Assembly: GCA_000431015.1 (NCBI GenBank)
Contig: HF986084.1
Location: 1 to 27,883, forward strand
DNA: 27,883 bases
From: Alistipes sp. CAG:514
Lineage (GTDB): Bacteria > Bacteroidota > Bacteroidia > Bacteroidales > UBA932
Reading direction: 5' to 3'
Shown: in pieces, positions 8,801 to 17,300 of the stretch
Layout: every line of letters begins with the position of its first letter
How positions within the stretch are numbered: the stretch's first letter is position 1
Notes under the pieces: model-generated
What the model was told of the DNA's origin: nothing
Seen by the model: only the letters and a program-made list of their open reading frames with translations
Database searches by the model: none
Position numbers and translations under genes: made by a program

Positions 8801-9425
8801 CCCTGTCACGGAAAGCCTTGAGGGACTTCTTGCTGACCATATTCTTGAGCTCTTCCTCGTCGAGAGCCTCGATCTTCTGGATCTCGTGCGATGTGCGGAA
8901 TCCGTCGAAGAAGTGGAGGAAAGGAATGCTGGACTTGATCGCCGAGAGGTGAGCCACGGCGGCGAGGTCCTGAGCCTCCTGAACTGAACCGGAAGCGAGG
9001 AGTGCGAAGCCTGTCTGGCGGCAGGCCATCACGTCCTGATGGTCTCCGAAGATAGAGAGGGCATGTGATGCAAGCGCGCGGGCTGAGATATGGAAGACAG
9101 CCGGAAGCATTTCTCCGGCGATCTTGTACATGTTAGGGATCATAAGGAGAAGACCCTGTGAAGCTGTGTAGGTCGTGGTGAGGACACCGGCCTGGAGGGA
9201 GCCGTGCACTGCTCCGGAGGCACCGGCCTCACTTTCCAACTCTGTGACACTTACTGTCTCGCCCCAGAGGTTCTTTTTCCCGTGGGCAGCCCATTCGTCA
9301 ATGTTCTCTGCCATCGGAGAGGATGGTGTGATAGGGTAGATGCAGGCGTTCTCGCTGAAAAGATAAGCGACGTTCGCCACGGCAGTGTTACCATCACAAG
9401 TGATGAATTTCTTTTCTTTAGCCAT
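5898..9425 (-). CDS. nifJ: Pyruvate:ferredoxin (flavodoxin) oxidoreductase, single-chain
   Basis: The 1175-residue protein converts pyruvate, CoA and oxidised ferredoxin to acetyl-CoA, CO2 and reduced ferredoxin, the main pyruvate-cleaving step in anaerobes. It shows the full fused-domain order. The N-terminal pyruvate-binding domain has YPITPSSPMAE (about 31-41). A 2x[4Fe-4S] ferredoxin domain has CIQCNSCAFVCP (about 692) and CTGCGNCVDVCP (about 746). The thiamine-diphosphate/third-cluster domain has CAGCGE (about 814), GDGWAYDIGYGG (about 965) and SNTGGQSSKS. Length matches the homodimeric NifJ/PFOR family. The enzyme is cytoplasmic and oxygen-sensitive. It starts 23 bp after the fabD stop and probably shares its transcript, placing acetyl-CoA formation beside fatty-acid synthesis. 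No defect is seen. Confidence 0.97.
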   Translation of the reverse strand: MAKEKKFITCDGNTAVANVAYLFSENACIYPITPSSPMAENIDEWAAHGKKNLWGETVSVTELESEAGASGAVHGSLQAGVLTTTYTASQGLLLMIPNMYKIAGEMLPAVFHISARALASHALSIFGDHQDVMACRQTGFALLASGSVQEAQDLAAVAHLSAIKSSIPFLHFFDGFRTSHEIQKIEALDEEELKNMVSKKSLKAFRDRALNPDAPVTRGTAQNGDVYFQAVESRNNYYNAVPDIVARYMGEISEMTGREYRPFTYYGAADAENIIVAMGSVTETIKETIDYLAKKGRKYGLVTVHLYRPFAEKYFLKVLPKTVKRIAVLDRTKEPGALGEPLYLDVKALFQGQSNSPLIIGGRYGLSSKDTTPAQIVAVYDNLELNEPKNDFTIGIVDDVTFKSLSIKSEVSIVKPGTTECKFYGLGSDGTVGANKNTIKIIGSHTQKYCQAYFDYDSKKSGGYTCSHLRFGDKPIKAPYLVSTPDFVACHVPSYLSKYDVLKGIKEKGTLLLNSLWDEEETVKRIPDNVKAVIGKKKIKLYIINATKIAAEIGLGNRTNTILQSAFFKITGIIPYEDAVKYMKDAIVKSYGNKGENVVNMNFAAVDRGGEYTEVAIPAEWAKISARFETPNKDCLAPAFVKDIADVVNSQNGDSLPVSAFLPYADGTMPAGTSAYEKRGVAVMVPSWDPDKCIQCNSCAFVCPHAAIRPFLLTAEEAEKAPAGLKKAQGKAVLKEYSFALSVSVDDCTGCGNCVDVCPAKEKALTMVSALDQHSEQDNFNWLATKVGYKDTVVNKAANVKNSQFAQPLFEFSGACAGCGETPYIKNITQLFGDRMMIANATGCSSIYGASFPASPYCTNAQGHGPAWQNSLFEDNAEFGLGMKIGSDRARETVANLMTAALDCDKCPDEIKALFRQWLDNKENGEITREIADKVVPLMENTDCPHCKKLLDYKHFIPARSQWIFGGDGWAYDIGYGGLDHVLASGKNVNVLVLDTEVYSNTGGQSSKSTPAGAIAKFAASGKKIRKKDLGMMAISYGYVYVAQVAMGASPAQYLNAIKEAEAYDGPSLIIAYAPCINHGLKAGMGLSQKEEKLAVDCGYWHLYRYNPNLEAEGKNPFTLDSKEPDWTKFQDFLKGEVRFASLYKLFPDRAQELLSLTEEFAKVRYGTYTRLAGK

Positions 9426-9448
9426 ATCGTTAACGTTATGTTAATATA

Positions 9449-10342
9449 TTAGATTGTAGTCAAACCTTCGATGGTGATTCCTTCGGTTCCGGCCGAAATT
9501 CTCTTCACCAAGCCTTGCAGGACAGTACCCGGGCCGATCTCCATGAAGTAGTCCGCTCCGTCCGCGAGCATATTCCTGACAGACTGGGTCCATCTCACCG
9601 GTGAGGTGAGCTGGGCGAGGAGGTTCTTCTTGATGGTCTGCGGGTCTGTGACGGCCTGTGCGCTGACGTTCTGGTAGATCGGGCAGATAGGTTCCACGAT
9701 CCTGGTCTCCTCGATCGCCTTTCCGAGCTCGATGCGCGCCGGCTCCATAAGAGGGGAGTGGAACGCTCCGCCGACGGCGAGAGGAAGAGCCCTCTTCGCA
9801 CCTTCGGCCTTGGCTTTCTCACAGGCCTGCTCCACGGCGGTCTTCTCGCCGGAGATCACGACCTGGCCTCCGCAGTTGTAGTTGGCCGGGATCACGATGC
9901 CCTCGCATGAGGAGCAGATCTCCTCGACCTTCTCGTCCGGCAGCCCGACGATGGCGGCCATCGTCCCCGGCACCTTCTCGCAGCAGAGCTGCATCTGGGT
10001 GGCACGGATATAGACAAGACGAAGGGCATCCTCGAAACTGATGGCTTCCGCGGCGGCAAGTGCGGAAAATTCACCAAGAGAATGCCCTGCGACCATATCA
10101 GGTCTGAATCCTTCGTAGCACTTCGCCAGAACGACGGAGTGCAGGAATATTGCCGGTTGTGTGACGCGTGTTGCCTTGAGGTCATCCGGCGTGCCCTCAA
10201 ACATTATGTCAGTGATTCTGAATCCAAGTATGTCATTCGCCTTCTCGAGCAATTCCTTGCCTTTGGCGTTTCCCTCGTAAAGCGCTTTCGCCATACCTGG
10301 GAACTGGGAACCCTGACCGGGAAATACGTATGCTTTTTTCAT
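9449..10342 (-). CDS. fabD: Malonyl-CoA:ACP transacylase
   Basis: FabD moves the malonyl group from CoA to acyl-carrier protein in type II fatty-acid synthesis in the cytoplasm. The start at 10342 (MKKAYVFPGQGSQ) is preferred because the family begins this way. An upstream in-frame start would add only MCI. Visible motifs are GQGSQ (9-13), the nucleophile GHSLGE with Ser88, the carboxylate-binding Arg113 in YIRATQMQ, catalytic His195 in AFHSPLMEPA, and the C-terminal FMEIGPG. At 297 residues the length is typical. The next gene downstream is the pyruvate:ferredoxin oxidoreductase, 23 bp after the stop. A -7 box lies only 7 bp before the ATG, raising the possibility of a leaderless or very short leader mRNA. 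Confidence 0.96.
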   Translation of the reverse strand: MKKAYVFPGQGSQFPGMAKALYEGNAKGKELLEKANDILGFRITDIMFEGTPDDLKATRVTQPAIFLHSVVLAKCYEGFRPDMVAGHSLGEFSALAAAEAISFEDALRLVYIRATQMQLCCEKVPGTMAAIVGLPDEKVEEICSSCEGIVIPANYNCGGQVVISGEKTAVEQACEKAKAEGAKRALPLAVGGAFHSPLMEPARIELGKAIEETRIVEPICPIYQNVSAQAVTDPQTIKKNLLAQLTSPVRWTQSVRNMLADGADYFMEIGPGTVLQGLVKRISAGTEGITIEGLTTI

Positions 10343-10348
10343 AATACA

Positions 10349-10356
10349 CAAATATA
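10349..10356 (-). promoter_or_regulatory. Possible -7 box for fabD, very close to the start codon
   Basis: The minus strand reads TATATTTG, an exact TAnnTTTG match, ending 7 nt before the fabD ATG. No convincing TTTG is seen about 19-21 nt upstream. If used, transcription would begin at or next to the start codon. Confidence 0.35.
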
Positions 10357-10482
10357 AGATTATTTATTGGATTATCCGAATGATAGACGCTCTTTTATCT
10401 GCCATAAAACAGGAATATTTCAAACTTTGAATCTTCTTTTGAGAAAGATTCGCCAAAAATTCTTGTTTTGCCATTAATTTGT

Positions 10483-10490
10483 TATTTTTG
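10483..10490 (+). promoter_or_regulatory. -7 box for tRNA-Arg
   Basis: TATTTTTG matches TAnnTTTG and would place the transcript start near 10497, about 25 nt before the tRNA. A possible -33 element is CTTG at 10462-10465 (17-nt spacing, one mismatch). The -7 box is good, the upstream element is weak. Confidence 0.45.
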
Positions 10491-10521
10491 TAAACTGATT
10501 GCGGCTAACCGCAAGAATGAT

Positions 10522-10593
10522 GCCCCTGTAGTCTAATGGATAGAATTTCGGATTCCGGTTCCGACGATTTGGGTTCGATTCCCAACGGGGGTA
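10522..10593 (+). tRNA. tRNA-Arg (anticodon CCG)
   Basis: The acceptor GCCCCTG (10522-10528) pairs with CGGGGGT (10586-10592), with discriminator A at 10593. The anticodon stem TCGGA/TCCGA encloses the loop TTCCGGT with anticodon CCG (decodes CGG). The T-arm is TTGGG-TTCGATT-CCCAA. The D-arm is weak (about three pairs) but contains the usual AATGGATAG. CCA is not encoded. The outer-membrane barrel gene begins 21 bp downstream with no terminator between them, so the two may share a transcript. Confidence 0.93.
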
Positions 10594-10614
10594 CTTACCA
10601 ATCCTGAAAAGATT

Positions 10615-11205
10615 ATGAAAAGAACTGTTATCGCTTTGGCTGCGACGCTTCTCGTCACCGCTCCTGTTGTCTTTGCCCAGAATCCGGAAAAAAGAAATGA
10701 GATCAATGTGGGCTATGGCCGGGTAACGGCTGTGGATGCGGCTCACGTCTTCGGCGGAGCGCTTGCCACGGTGTTCACCGCAGGTTACGCCCGATTTGAC
10801 AACTTCAGGTCTTACGGCTCGGTCAATCTTGAGTATTACCGGGCTCTGAACAAGACGTTCTCTGTCGGGGCGGCTGTCTCCTGGTTCGGCGGGACAGCCG
10901 ATGAGCTGAACAAGGACAACGTGAAGACAGGAAAGTCCAATTATAGCGGATTCGCCCTGATGCCGGCGGCGAGGATGTTCTGGTTCAGGAAGCCGCACGT
11001 TGCCATGTACTCGAAGCTTGCTGCCGGAGTCACTCTTCTGGACGATTATGACGAGGAGGCAGACTCCCGTTCATTCGACCCGTTCTTCGGGGCTCAGGTG
11101 ACTCTTGCCGGAGTGCAGTTCGGAGGGGAGCGCTTCCGTGGCTTCATAGAGGCCGGCGCGGGAATGCAGGGCCTGGTACTTGCCGGAGTGAGTTTTTCGT
11201 TCTGA
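10615..11205 (+). CDS. Small outer-membrane beta-barrel protein, unknown function
   Basis: The 196-residue protein has a clear Sec signal peptide (1-21, cleavage after VFA) and then alternating aromatic/glycine-rich strands (NVGYGRV, SVNLEYYRAL, GFALMPAARMFWF, MYSKLAAGVTLL, GFIEAGAGMQ). It ends in GVSFSF, the C-terminal aromatic residue typical of proteins inserted by the BAM machinery. Its size suits an 8-stranded barrel of the OmpX/OmpA-like 'outer membrane beta-barrel' type. Function cannot be told. It lies just downstream of tRNA-Arg and ends at a bidirectional terminator. Nothing suggests it belongs to the susCD operon opposite. Confidence 0.85.
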   Translation: MKRTVIALAATLLVTAPVVFAQNPEKRNEINVGYGRVTAVDAAHVFGGALATVFTAGYARFDNFRSYGSVNLEYYRALNKTFSVGAAVSWFGGTADELNKDNVKTGKSNYSGFALMPAARMFWFRKPHVAMYSKLAAGVTLLDDYDEEADSRSFDPFFGAQVTLAGVQFGGERFRGFIEAGAGMQGLVLAGVSFSF

Positions 11206-11230
11206 TCCTAAAGAACATTAAGTAAGCGTT

Positions 11231-11277
11231 AAAAAAACACCACCATCACCCGGATTTCAGTGATGGCGGTGTTTTTT
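11231..11277. terminator. Bidirectional terminator between the barrel gene and the susCD operon
   Basis: AAAAAACACC-A-CCATCAC (11232-11249) pairs with GTGATGG-C-GGTGTTTTTT (11260-11277) around a loop of about 10 nt. A run of A precedes the stem and a run of T follows it, so it can end transcripts from both sides: the barrel gene (stop 11205) and the lipoprotein gene (stop 11297). Confidence 0.88.
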
Positions 11278-11296
11278 GAATATACTGCCTTGCTCC

Positions 11297-12592
11297 CTAC
11301 TGCTTGGTGAAGAGGGAGGCGAAACCGAACATGTCAGGGTCGAATTTCTCGTCTTTCCACCACTTTATGCCGAACGGTGGCTTGTCATAGTCACGGAACT
11401 CTACGGTCAGATCGCCGTCCACAATGGTAAAGACAACAACAGCCTCGCCTATAGCCTCATTGTCCTTGCTGAAAGCCCTGTTGGCGGCTGAGAGAAGGTA
11501 GTAGGCGTTCGTGTGGACTTTATAACCATCATACGCCATGAACATTGTGCATTCGCTGACGGCGTTTTCCCCCATAGGTTTCCCTTCCGAAGAGTAGTTT
11601 ATTGGATTGGTAGGAATCATTGTGGCCTCCCTGAAGAAGCTGGCGAAGTCTCCCTTGTCATTAGGGGTCACGGTCACGACTCCTGACTCGTCCTTTGTGA
11701 AGGTGAGCGTGAATCCTTCATTGTTCAAAGGCAGCAGAGAAGGGTTGTCTCCCTCCATCTCGAACCATCCTATAAGCTCGTCCACTGCGAACACCTTGCT
11801 GAACGTCCATGTTCCGAGAATAGCGTCCGGAACTTTTACTGAATAGAGGGTGTACTCCGCGCTCTCATTGTCACCCGGGATGAACCTGACGGCTGCGTCC
11901 ATGTCCACGGTCACCTCTACCTTGTCCCCGTCCTTGAAGCCGTCCTTGAGGGAGAACTTGAATATGGCTGCCGACTTGCCGGCCTTGAGGACGGCGTGAG
12001 GGCCTGAATAGGTTTTGTCCGTGGCTTTGGTGGCCGGGTCGAAGACCACGTACGGAGCAGCCTCGCCGGTGATCTTGAGAGGAATGATCACGTCGTCGTT
12101 CAGGGAGAGCTTGTCGCCGGAGGTCACGCCGGTCACCTTGATCTTGGCGACATAGGAGCCTAGCACGTCCGCTTTGGTTAACTCGAATGAATATACAAGC
12201 GTCTCTTCCGGATCCGGAGCCACGATGGTGACGAACTTGGTTCCGAGGTCGTAGCCTGACGGACACTCGATCCCGAGGTTCAAAGGACTGGCCTGGGTCA
12301 GATTCAGATTCTTTACGCTGAATGTGCCGGAGGTCTCTCCGGCCTTGATTGTGACCGGGACGCCGGTCAGCTCGAAATCAGTCCCCGCATTCGCTCCTGA
12401 GGAGTTGATCATGACACTGACATTCTCGGTGGCCGGCTCGCTGAGGATGACCTTCACATCGACGCTGCGCTTGGCATAGGCAGTGTAGAGGCTTTTCTCA
12501 AACTCGACAGTCGGCTTGTCATCCTTCTGGCAGGACGAGATCGTCACCGCGGCCGCCGCGGCCGCCACAAATGTTAGAATTCTTTTAAACAT
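11297..12592 (-). CDS. Surface lipoprotein with Calx-beta-like domain (last gene of susCD operon)
   Basis: Start at 12592 (MFKRILTF...) opens a lipoprotein signal: hydrophobic Ala-rich core, then TISSC with the lipidated Cys21. The following QKDDK matches the Bacteroidota lipoprotein export signal for display on the cell surface (family knowledge). Residues about 27-115 look like a Calx-beta/immunoglobulin-like unit (VEFEKSLYTAYAKRSVDVKVILSEPA ... TDFELTGVPVTIKAGETSGTFSV). A related beta-rich segment follows (about 130-260), and then an unrecognised C-terminal domain (about 260-431) with many aromatic residues. It is probably a surface glycan- or protein-binding lipoprotein serving the SusC/SusD transporter, analogous in position to SusE/SusF. 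No enzymatic motif is seen. Confidence 0.82.
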   Translation of the reverse strand: MFKRILTFVAAAAAAVTISSCQKDDKPTVEFEKSLYTAYAKRSVDVKVILSEPATENVSVMINSSGANAGTDFELTGVPVTIKAGETSGTFSVKNLNLTQASPLNLGIECPSGYDLGTKFVTIVAPDPEETLVYSFELTKADVLGSYVAKIKVTGVTSGDKLSLNDDVIIPLKITGEAAPYVVFDPATKATDKTYSGPHAVLKAGKSAAIFKFSLKDGFKDGDKVEVTVDMDAAVRFIPGDNESAEYTLYSVKVPDAILGTWTFSKVFAVDELIGWFEMEGDNPSLLPLNNEGFTLTFTKDESGVVTVTPNDKGDFASFFREATMIPTNPINYSSEGKPMGENAVSECTMFMAYDGYKVHTNAYYLLSAANRAFSKDNEAIGEAVVVFTIVDGDLTVEFRDYDKPPFGIKWWKDEKFDPDMFGFASLFTKQ

Positions 12593-12639
12593 ACTGCTAT
12601 AAATTAAAAAACAAAACTCTTTTCTTAAAGACACGAACC

Positions 12640-12858
12640 TCACTTGCCCTTGGCCGCGCTGACCGCCGCCTCGTACTCGGCCCTGATGGCCTTCAACTCC
12701 TCCCTTTCGGCAGCGGTAGGGATCTCACCTTTCGGTTTGATATAGCTTTTGGAGGCGTCGGAAGTCTTCGGTGGAAGCTCATTGTAGGAACATCCACAGA
12801 GGGTTGCGCCGACAATGAAGGCTGCTAAGATAGCAATTATATTTCTTTTTGTTCTCAT
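12640..12858 (-). CDS. Small 72-residue lipoprotein in the susCD operon
   Basis: Start at 12858 gives a lipoprotein signal (MRTKRNIIAILAAFIVGATLCGC) with the likely lipidated residue Cys23. An upstream extension in the same frame lacks signal features. The mature part is about 50 residues, Lys/Glu/Ala-rich, with a likely C-terminal helix (AAEREELKAIRAEYEAAVSA). I do not recognise the family. It lies 25 bp after susD and 47 bp before the Calx-beta lipoprotein start, so it is almost certainly translated from the same mRNA. It may be an accessory lipoprotein of the transporter. Confidence 0.75.
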   Translation of the reverse strand: MRTKRNIIAILAAFIVGATLCGCSYNELPPKTSDASKSYIKPKGEIPTAAEREELKAIRAEYEAAVSAAKGK

Positions 12859-12883
12859 AATGCTTAAAAAATGTAAGTTGTCA

Positions 12884-14290
12884 TTAGTAAACATAGCCGG
12901 GGTTCTGCTCCAGTCCCGGATTCAGATCCACGTCGGACTTGGAGATCGGAGAGGTGTAGAGGTACTCTCTCGTGGTGTATTTCAATCCGTTGCTGATCAC
13001 CCACCACTCCGGGCAGCCGTTGCGCTTGAGCTCGTACCAGCGGTCGCCTTCCATGTAGAGTTCCTTACGTCTTTCATCGAAGATGGCCTGGAGAAGGGGA
13101 GTGACGGCGTTGCCTTGACAATCCACAACAATCCTGTCGTCGGGGCGGACAGCCGGAAGCGACGCCATTGTCAGGTCGGAGACATCCTCGATCCTGTTGC
13201 GGCGCAGCTCGTTCAGCCATCTGAGGGCGGAATCGTTGTCCCCTTTGTGATAGTAGGCCTCGGCCAGCATCAGCACGATCTCGGAAAGGCGGACCTTGCA
13301 CTCGGGAGTCTTGACATTCATCCTTTTGCTGTTGAAGCTGGCCGCATAGCGGACATCCTTTTCAGGATTCTCTCCGAACAGCCTGATGAGTCTTGCGCTT
13401 GCCGGTCGGGAGGCCAGATAGCTTTTCGAGTAACTGAAGTACCAGTCCAGCTCGCTGGAGTTGTTGATGTGCGAGCGGACAAGCACCTCGCCCTTGGCTT
13501 CATATTGCGCGTTGATCATCCCGGCATATTCGGAAATCGGGGTGAGGGAGACGCCGCTGCGGGCGATGATGTCCTCGCAGAGAGAGACGACGTTGTCCCA
13601 GTTCTGGCACCAGAACTCCAGCTTCGCCTTGTAGGCCTTTATGATCCATTCCGTGAACAGGTACTTCGGATCCGTCGGGTTGAGCGCCAGCGCCTTGTCC
13701 AACTGAGCCTTGGCGTAGTCGTAGGTCTGGCGTATGGTGCCTCGCAGCGGCTTGTCGTTGATGCCGAAACTCTCCACGACAGGGATGCCCGGAAGCTCGC
13801 CGGCCTTGGCGTCCGACCACGGCTGGCAGAACTCCCTCAGCAGGTTGTAGTAGATGATTCCTTTCATTGAATATGCCGCCGAAAGCGCGCCCCGGGCGAT
13901 GTCCGTGTCCCGGCCTGACATATTCTCAATCACTATGTTGCAGTCTCTGACGATCTTCCAGCTCTCCTCGTAGGCACGCTGGCGGCTGTCGATCTCCTCG
14001 CCGGCGAAGAATGTGAGGCTGGCGCTGGTGCGGATGTTGGCGTCGAGATTGTCGGCGCAGCCCTCAAGATGCTTGATGGCGTCCATATTCCCGATGACAT
14101 ATTCATCACCGCCGCCCTCGATGTCCCGCAGGCGGTTGTGGATGATAGCGGCGAATTCCTCGTCCGTCTCGGGGATGACCTCCCCCTGGGGCTGGACGTT
14201 GAGGTAGCCCCGGCAGCCGGCGGCGCTGACCAGAAGGGCGAGGGCGGCGGCGCGCTTGAAGATGTTCATGAATATTCCCATGTTTTTCAT
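12884..14290 (-). CDS. susD: SusD/RagB-family outer-membrane nutrient-binding lipoprotein
   Basis: SusD-type proteins are surface lipoproteins that form the lid on a SusC barrel and capture glycans or peptides. Start at 14290 (MKNMGIF...) is 11 bp after the susC stop. A second ATG at 14269 would also give a working signal peptide. The lipobox is VSAAGC (Cys26). The TPR-like helical body follows (AYSMKGIIYYNLLREF, KAKLEFW, RLSEIVLMLAEAYYHKGD). The C-terminal SusD domain is marked by FDERRKELYMEGDRWYELKR. Length (468) is typical. Substrate cannot be told from sequence. No glycoside hydrolase, sulfatase or peptidase gene is adjacent, so it could serve a peptide or a shared glycan. Confidence 0.95.
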   Translation of the reverse strand: MKNMGIFMNIFKRAAALALLVSAAGCRGYLNVQPQGEVIPETDEEFAAIIHNRLRDIEGGGDEYVIGNMDAIKHLEGCADNLDANIRTSASLTFFAGEEIDSRQRAYEESWKIVRDCNIVIENMSGRDTDIARGALSAAYSMKGIIYYNLLREFCQPWSDAKAGELPGIPVVESFGINDKPLRGTIRQTYDYAKAQLDKALALNPTDPKYLFTEWIIKAYKAKLEFWCQNWDNVVSLCEDIIARSGVSLTPISEYAGMINAQYEAKGEVLVRSHINNSSELDWYFSYSKSYLASRPASARLIRLFGENPEKDVRYAASFNSKRMNVKTPECKVRLSEIVLMLAEAYYHKGDNDSALRWLNELRRNRIEDVSDLTMASLPAVRPDDRIVVDCQGNAVTPLLQAIFDERRKELYMEGDRWYELKRNGCPEWWVISNGLKYTTREYLYTSPISKSDVDLNPGLEQNPGYVY

Positions 14291-14300
14291 TTCCGATTCT

Positions 14301-17300
14301 TTAGAATTCGACATTGATGCCTCCGGACACGCTTCTGGTGGTCGGGTAGGTCGCTCCCGGGATCTCCGGGTCCATACCGTCGTAGCCCGTGAACGTGAAG
14401 AAGTTGTTCATCGAGATGTTGAAGCTCAATCCTCTCATCCTCAGTTTCTTGACAGCCTCCGAAGGCAGCGAGTAGGTCAAGATTATGGACTTGATGCGGA
14501 CGTAGGAGTTGTTCTTCAGGTAGACCGCGTCGATGATGCTGTAGTCCATCGGGTTGTAGGACGAGAAGTTGTACCTGGCGTCGTAGTAGTCGTAGACGCG
14601 CGGGTACTTGACTCCGGTCGTGTGGGAAGGTGTCCATCTGTTCGTCCTGTCCTTCTCCACGTTGAGGTGGTTGCCGTAAAGGTCGCTGAACTGGGACTGG
14701 ACGGTCTCCGTGCTGACTCCGCTGTGGGAGGTGTTGCTGTAGCTGGCCGGGTAGCGCATCTTCTCGTAGGTCTTCGAGCCGAGGGAGAACATTCCGCTGA
14801 CGCTGAGTTTCAGCTGCTTCCACGATGCGCTGAGGTTGAAGCCGCCGGTGTACGGCGCGATGGTGGTGCCGAGGAAGTAGCGGTAGTTGTCCGGCTTGTT
14901 GAGGTCGGTGGCCGTGGCGATCTGCGCGTCCGGACGGAGCCTGAACTGGTAGAGTCCCGTGTCGGAGGCTATCCCGGAGTATTTCCCGCTGAAGATCGCC
15001 CCGGTCGGGTAGCCTTCCACGTAGCGGTCCTTGGAGGTTATCCCGCTCTGGGAAACGGGCTTATATTTCAGAACCTTGTTGAAGTTGTAGGCGAAGTTGA
15101 CCGCCGCCCCCAGGGTCCAGTCCTTGGTCTGGAGGATTTTTCCGTTGACCGTGACCTCCACGCCGTTGTTCATGATGTCGGCGGCGTTGAAGTAGACATA
15201 GGTGAATCCTGTCGTGCTCTGGACGGGCGAGGATGTGACCACGTCCGTGCTGAGGCGGTAGTAATATTCAGTGTTCACCGTGAGCCGGTCCTTCCAGATG
15301 CCGAAGTCCAGGCCTACCTTCGCGTCCTGGGTCTTCTCCCATCCGAGGTCGGGGTTCGGGGCCGAAGGGATCGTGCCGAGGTTGAAAGTCTCGTCGCCGA
15401 AGTAGCGGTACTGCTGCTGGAGGTACTGCATCACAAGCAGGTGCGAGGTGCTGGTGTTCACGTCGCCCGTGAAACCGTAGGCTGCCCTGAGGGTAGCGTG
15501 CGAGAGCATCGGAATGGCTTTCATGATCCATTCCTCCTCGCCAAGGTGCCAGGCCGCCCCCGCGCTCCATGTCGGGTTGAACTGCCTGTTGCTTCCGAAG
15601 TTGGAGCTGCCGTCGGTGCGGAACGATGCGTTAAGGACGATCGTCTTTCCGAGATAGTAGTCCGCCGAGGCGTAGAACGAGGCGTAGCGGGTCTTGCTGA
15701 AATATTCCCCGTTGAGTTTCTCGACCTGCCTCACCCATTCGTCCTGCGGGCCGCTGACTGACGGCAGGGAAGTGGTGCCGGTCTTCGGATCGTAGTTGTA
15801 GCGCTTTGTGAAGATCGTGTTGGCATCCGAGCCTCGGACTTCCGCTCCCGCCAGCACATTGACAGTGTGGATCTTGCCGAAGGTCTTGTTGAACGCGAGA
15901 TGGCTGCGCGCGACGTAGCTGTTCCGGTTGGCCCTGTTCTGCGAGATGCTGCCGTAGAGGTTGGTCTGTGAGCGGTCGTCGCTCCCCAGCCTGTCGCGGA
16001 ACGCCGAGTAGGTGTACTTGTCCACGATCTTGTCGGTCGAGTTGCCGGCGAATGAATATGACACCAGCCCCACGAAGTGCAGGGGCTCGGCTATCCTGAA
16101 GTCCGTCTGGATCCTGAACGTGCCGTTGGTGTTCTTGGTGGAACTGCTGTTCGAGTCCAGCTCGCGCAGGATGTTGAAACCGTTCTTCGGCATCACCTGC
16201 TCGACTCCGCGTCCGTTGTAGTACCCGAGGGTGAACCAGGTGTTGTCGGCGGCGTATGATCCGTCATCGTTGTACGCCTTCTCGTACGGATTGGAGAAGT
16301 AGGCGTAGTTGAACGGATCCACGCTGGAGTACGGCATCCTGGACTCCTGCCTTGCGGCCTCCATTCCGATGTCGATCCTTGCCCAGTCCACAGGCTTGAG
16401 GGTCATCTTTGTGTTAATGTTGTACCTTCTGTACTTGTTGTGGATCAGCATGCCGTCCTCGTCGTTGAGGCCGAGGGCGACATAGTAGGTATTCTTGTCC
16501 GAACCGCCGCTGAGGGAGAGATGGTGCCCCTGCGAGAACGCGTTCCGGAAAAGCAGCCCGTACCAGTCCGTGTCGTTGTTTCTGAGCGAGGCTATGTAGT
16601 CGTTCTGGGCATTGGTGTCGCCTTTGAGTCGCGTGAAGTTCCCGAGTCCGGCCCTTATCTGCCCGACGACCCCGACCACCGGATAGACCACGGTGTTGTC
16701 CTCCAGCGACTCCTTGTACTTCTCAGCCGAGAACTCGTCCCACAACTCGTCCTCCCAAGCCAGTTTCTCTGCGGAGTTCATCAGGTTCAGTGTCCTTTGA
16801 GGCTTGATGGAGAGGGTGAAAGTGTTGTTGTAGCTGATCCTCATCCTTCCCGCCTCACCCTTCTTCGTGGTCACGACGATCACACCGTTGGCGGCCCTGG
16901 AGCCGTAGATCGCCGCAGCCGCCGCATCCTTCAGGATGGTGATGCTCTCGATGTCGTTGGGGTTGATGTTGCCGATGCCGTTCACGAATATGTTGTCGAA
17001 CCCTCCGGTCGCAAGCTGCTCAGAACTGAGCGTAGGGGAGTCGCTCTGCATAGGCACGCCATCCACCACCCAGAGCGGCTGGCTGGTCCCCGAGAGGTTG
17101 TTGGCTCCTCGAATCCTGATCCGGGACTGTGTTCCTGGCTGCCCTGAAGTGGCAGACACGGCCACGCCGGCCACCTCACCCTGCATCAGCGCGTCCACCG
17201 ACGAGATGGCCTTGGCCTCGAACTTGTCCGAATTGATGACTGCCACAGACCCGGTTATCCTTTTGACGGTAGTCTGAGCGTACCCCGTGACCACGACCTG

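Noticed and set aside
10474..10998. Minus-strand open frame spanning tRNA-Arg and the barrel gene
   Set aside because: It reads through a clear tRNA on the opposite strand and the peptide looks random.
12815..13870. Plus-strand open frame opposite susD
   Set aside because: Antisense shadow of a well-supported susD. Composition is typical of such shadows.
14256..15761. Long plus-strand open frame (501 codons) opposite susC
   Set aside because: The translation is Val/Glu/Arg/Asp-rich with no fold signature and lies wholly antisense to conserved SusC barrel sequence.
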